DNA of 64,000 bases from Phototrophicus methaneseepsis (GTDB lineage: Bacteria; Chloroflexota; Anaerolineae; Aggregatilineales; Phototrophicaceae): the NCBI RefSeq assembly GCF_015500095.1, contig NZ_CP062983.1, positions 2,604,001 through 2,668,000 on the forward strand, written 5' to 3'. The notes under the pieces are model-generated. The model saw only the letters and a program-made list of their open reading frames with translations, was not told where the DNA came from and did not search any database. A program made the translations under genes and the position numbers. Within the stretch, counting starts at the first letter, position 1. Each line of letters starts with the position of its first letter. Below, piece after piece: positions 61,171-64,000 of the stretch.

Positions 61171-62994
61171 TTAGCCTGCTGCTGGGATGATATGGTCGCG
61201 TTCTTCAACAGGCTGTGGACGAAGCACACGCCATAGTACGACGCCGAATAAGCCGCCCATCAATAGAATTTGAATCGTGATGACCTGTGCGAGAGATTCA
61301 TGGAATAGCAGCACAAGGACAACCTGTGCTGTGCCTGCCAGGATGGGCAGCCATGTTTCGCCACCGCTGCCGAGCGCAATCTGGTAAGTGATGACGAGAT
61401 TTGTCAGTGTGTAGAGTGAAGCCGCCAGCGCGTAAACGGGTAGTAAAGAGGCCGCGGCGATGTAATCCTCGCCGTAAAGCAGCCCTAATAAGTTGGGGGC
61501 GAAGATAGCGGCGACCAGGATGAGCAGGCTGCATACAGCGACACCACCACCGATCAACAGCATCAAAATAGGGCGTGTAGGCTGGCCGAGTGCCTGCCGT
61601 CGTGCGATCAAGGGCACGAGTAGGATCGTCAGAGGGAGTGCACCGAAGTATACAATCCGGCCTAGTACGCTCACAGCGGCATATAAACCGGCCTCTTGTG
61701 GCGAAAAGAAGTTTTTGACGAGCAAGAAGTCGCTATTTGTGATGAGTGCCTGTCCGATCAGCACAAGGCCCGTCATCCAGGCAAGCTGCTGCCATTCTTT
61801 GCGCTCTAGAGATAGTTCAACATTTGCTGCGGGCTGGCTTTGCTTCTGGAAGTGGCGCATAGCGAGCCAGCTAATAAACCACGTCACCAACATGGCTTCT
61901 GCGACGCCCCAGACAGCGCCTTCCAGGCTGCGGCCCGCTGCCAGCAGTGCATAACCGAGGATGACGCCAATCCCCAGGCGAATGACGCCTTCCATGACAT
62001 AGGCCACGCTCAGCCAATAATAGCTGCTGATGCCTTGTAACAGCCCACGGTCCGGTCCCATGCGCACAAAGAAGGGAATGGCGACAACGACAGGCAGTAA
62101 GATATTGAGGCCATCGAGTTGAAAAAGCTGAATCATGAGGGGCGACAGAATGAGCATGATCACACCCACCACAAGGCCAATGATCCAGCTAAAGCGCCCG
62201 ATTTGATGGTATAGAACGGTGAGCAACGACTCTTCATTGTGGGCCTGGTATCGTGCTGTGAAGCGTGCAGCGACAGTTTGGAGCGCTGTTGGCAGTAAAC
62301 CAATCAGTAATTGCAGTGTGATGATAAAAGTCAGTTGACTGTAATCTGCCGGAGAGAGCAGGCGTCCCATCAGTACATTGTGAATCAGGTTCAGCCCACT
62401 GACGCCTGTACTCGCCACCAGGAAAACGAGGCTCCCCTGACGCAACAGCCCCAGGATACGCTGAGGTAAGGGGACATTGGCCGCGAGCGTTTGTTCAACG
62501 AGCCAGTCGGCGGCGCTTTGTAACGTATGCTGCGCCTGCTGTGCGATTTCAGATGTTTCGCCAATTTCAAGGCGCTCAGAGATGGAAAAGGGAAATGTGA
62601 AGCGCAGTGGCAAAATAGGAATATCCGTACTACCTGTGGTCTCTAACGTGAGTTGTAACTCTTCGTCGGTAATCCAGATGGCACCTGCTAAACGCCGGTG
62701 GGCTTCGTCAATGAGGGGTTCGACTGCGCGCACAGCTTCCAGGATGCGTTCATTAGAAAGGGCGGTTTCGCTTTCATAAAGCGCGGCGAGTGCATCACGT
62801 GTGTATGACGAGAGCGGGAATGTATGGTTATCAGTCGTCCGGAGCCAACCGCTATCTAGATCAACTTGTGCTTGAGCTAAATCTTCAATTTGATAGATTT
62901 GCAGGCCATTTAACAGCAGTAGCGCCATGACAGCATAATGATACGGGTCTGATTGGGCCTGTTGCCATCGTTGTCGCCAGGTTTTTTCACTCAT
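61171..62994 (-). CDS. polysaccharide flippase (Wzx/MATE-like) with N-terminal extra domain
   Basis: 607 residues. The last 420 residues form about 12 helices of the oligosaccharide flippase type, beginning GLLRQGSLVFLVASTGVSGLNLIHNVLMGRLLSPADYSQL, and would move lipid-linked glycans across the membrane. The first 185 residues are extra: one weak hydrophobic segment (HYAVMALLLLNGLQIYQI), then a mostly helical hydrophilic domain of no recognised family. It is the first gene of the eleven-gene run; no clear promoter was found upstream. Confidence 0.88.
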   Translation of the reverse strand: MSEKTWRQRWQQAQSDPYHYAVMALLLLNGLQIYQIEDLAQAQVDLDSGWLRTTDNHTFPLSSYTRDALAALYESETALSNERILEAVRAVEPLIDEAHRRLAGAIWITDEELQLTLETTGSTDIPILPLRFTFPFSISERLEIGETSEIAQQAQHTLQSAADWLVEQTLAANVPLPQRILGLLRQGSLVFLVASTGVSGLNLIHNVLMGRLLSPADYSQLTFIITLQLLIGLLPTALQTVAARFTARYQAHNEESLLTVLYHQIGRFSWIIGLVVGVIMLILSPLMIQLFQLDGLNILLPVVVAIPFFVRMGPDRGLLQGISSYYWLSVAYVMEGVIRLGIGVILGYALLAAGRSLEGAVWGVAEAMLVTWFISWLAMRHFQKQSQPAANVELSLERKEWQQLAWMTGLVLIGQALITNSDFLLVKNFFSPQEAGLYAAVSVLGRIVYFGALPLTILLVPLIARRQALGQPTRPILMLLIGGGVAVCSLLILVAAIFAPNLLGLLYGEDYIAAASLLPVYALAASLYTLTNLVITYQIALGSGGETWLPILAGTAQVVLVLLFHESLAQVITIQILLMGGLFGVVLWRVLRPQPVEERDHIIPAAG

Positions 62995-63226
62995 TGTGCG
63001 CCAGTTCGTAACAGGTCATGTCCTCATCCCATCCATTGTAAGGTGTATTCAGCATTCTAAAAGCAGTTACATCTCAATCTTTCTGTTTTTTATAACGATT
63101 GTTCATATTACTTGCTGCTCATGTCTTGCTGGCGGCTGGCTTGTGGCGGTGCATCATATGCGCCTACGAATGGCTTAGTGGCGGTGGCATAGGATGTTAT
63201 AGGGGCTGCGATGGATAGCCTACAAG

Positions 63227-64000
63227 CTAGTTGCCAGTTAGGATGGATGAGTCTGGCTCAAGCGTGAAATAGAATGTCGCTCCTTTGTTGACCTCAGCAT
63301 CTGCCCACACTCGGCCTCCATGGCGGTGGATAATCCGCGCCACAATAGAGAGGCCCACACCAGTGCCTTCGAACTGGCTTTCAGAATGCATGCGTTGAAA
63401 GACGCCGAACAGCTTCTTCGCATAATCCATATTGAAGCCAACTCCATTGTCTTTCACGAAATAGATAGTTTCTGAAGGGGACTTGTCGTAGCCTACCTCG
63501 ATGATGGTATGCGAATTATTGCGCGTATATTTCAGGGCATTGGAGATCAAGTTAGTGAGGACTTGGTGTAAGAGGGCTTCATCAGCGTTTGCTGAGGGGA
63601 GATCACCAACGATAAATTCGATATCGCGTCCGGATTGTTCGTCGTGCAGCTCATTGAGCACGTCGGCGACGAGTGCATTCATATCGACGGTCGCTTTGTT
63701 CAAGGGTACCTGGTTGAAGCGAGAGAAGATTAAGAGCTTTTCGATCATATTCTCAAGGCGGTTCACTTCTTTGCTTATAATATCAAGGCTTTCACGACCT
63801 TCTTGGGGTAACAGGTCCTCATAGTCTTCAGCAATAATCTGAAAGAAGCCGCTAATGGCCCGTAGCGGTGCCCGCAAATCATGTGATATCGAATAGCTAA
63901 ATGCTTCCAGCTCTTTATTGGCGTGTTCTAGTTGTGCGGTCCGCTCAATAACGCGCTGTTCCAGTTCACTATGGGATTGTTGAAGAGCGGCTTCCACATT
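63227..64000 (-). CDS. sensor histidine kinase, 3' part only
   Basis: The frame is open to the right edge, so the N-terminal part is missing. Visible are a coiled lead (ERTAQLEHANKELEAFSYSISHDLRAPL, with the phosphoacceptor His), the dimer helix pair, and the ATP domain with LTNLISNALKYT, VKDNGVGFN and GTGVGLSIVARIIHRHGG. This is the phytochrome-like/PAS-linked kinase class, so sensory PAS or GAF domains probably precede it. It ends 232 bases before the flippase gene on the same strand. Confidence 0.93.
   Translation of the reverse strand, partial: NVEAALQQSHSELEQRVIERTAQLEHANKELEAFSYSISHDLRAPLRAISGFFQIIAEDYEDLLPQEGRESLDIISKEVNRLENMIEKLLIFSRFNQVPLNKATVDMNALVADVLNELHDEQSGRDIEFIVGDLPSANADEALLHQVLTNLISNALKYTRNNSHTIIEVGYDKSPSETIYFVKDNGVGFNMDYAKKLFGVFQRMHSESQFEGTGVGLSIVARIIHRHGGRVWADAEVNKGATFYFTLEPDSSILTGN

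Noticed and set aside
62996-63178. 60-codon open frame upstream of the flippase
   Set aside because: No ribosome site, hydrophobic low-complexity sequence, lies in the expected promoter region of the minus-strand operon.
1-64000. CRISPR arrays, insertion sequences, phage or integrative elements
   Set aside because: No array of spaced repeats, transposase, integrase or terminal inverted repeats was seen; the only tandem repeats are short (12 and 15 bases).

Overview
The window looks like a single chromosomal stretch of a free-living bacterium with mid-range GC. I see no rRNA, integrase, transposase, phage gene or CRISPR array. The best guess is Chloroflexota, class Anaerolineae or close to it. 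This is an inference from gene style only: many secreted solute-binding proteins, PIG-V and PTPS-related membrane glycosyltransferases, large extracellular repeat proteins, peptidase-rich transport loci, and frequent GTG/TTG starts. No taxonomic marker gene is present, so treat this as tentative.

Region by region. 1-1283: 5' part of an ABC-2 permease and its ATPase (minus). 1528-4007: single-domain response regulator, lgt with a CDP-alcohol phosphatidyltransferase, and tRNA-Pro(CGG). 4229-11735: mixed housekeeping and stress genes (M20 peptidase, EamA transporter, membrane-anchored methyltransferase-like protein, alpha/beta hydrolase, SDR, a 50-residue protein with its own promoter and terminator, WbuC-like cupin, CBS pair). 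11991-16158: a phosphonate/phosphite-type ABC importer whose permease carries a long extra membrane segment. 16496-20030: a heterodimeric ABC exporter with one degenerate ATP site. 20159-21564: DIP1984-family protein and a GNAT acetyltransferase. 21640-32235 (minus): a peptide and nitrogen-compound utilisation block with M14 peptidase, oligopeptide-type permeases and binding protein, BMP-type binding lipoprotein, S9 peptidase and a hydantoinase-like amidohydrolase. 32713-36591: an OmpR/histidine kinase pair facing a Tat-exported intradiol dioxygenase and a YceI protein. 36810-45694: His-rich membrane protein, PIG-L deacetylase, six-hairpin glycosidase, sugar ABC importer without its ATPase, and GlgX. 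46044-48055: RsbU-like phosphatase, RsbW-like kinase and a response regulator. 48030-62994 (minus): an uninterrupted eleven-gene run. 63227-64000: 3' part of a histidine kinase.

The most system-like part is 46044-62994. On the minus strand a flippase, a giant PTPS-related membrane glycosyltransferase, three exported accessory proteins of unknown role, a PIG-V-type mannosyltransferase, a GT2 and a GT4 run with gaps of 1-86 bases or overlaps. They continue directly into two STAS (anti-anti-sigma-like) proteins and a hybrid histidine kinase. The convergent plus-strand operon supplies the matching phosphatase and kinase. I infer a cell-surface glycan assembly and export machine physically linked to a partner-switching control circuit.

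Other points worth attention are a shared CTGAAC direct repeat (11-base period) upstream of the OmpR regulator and of the YceI gene, a promoter plus terminator in a gene-free gap that could mark a small RNA, and a membrane protein built from two HFxEH-containing halves.
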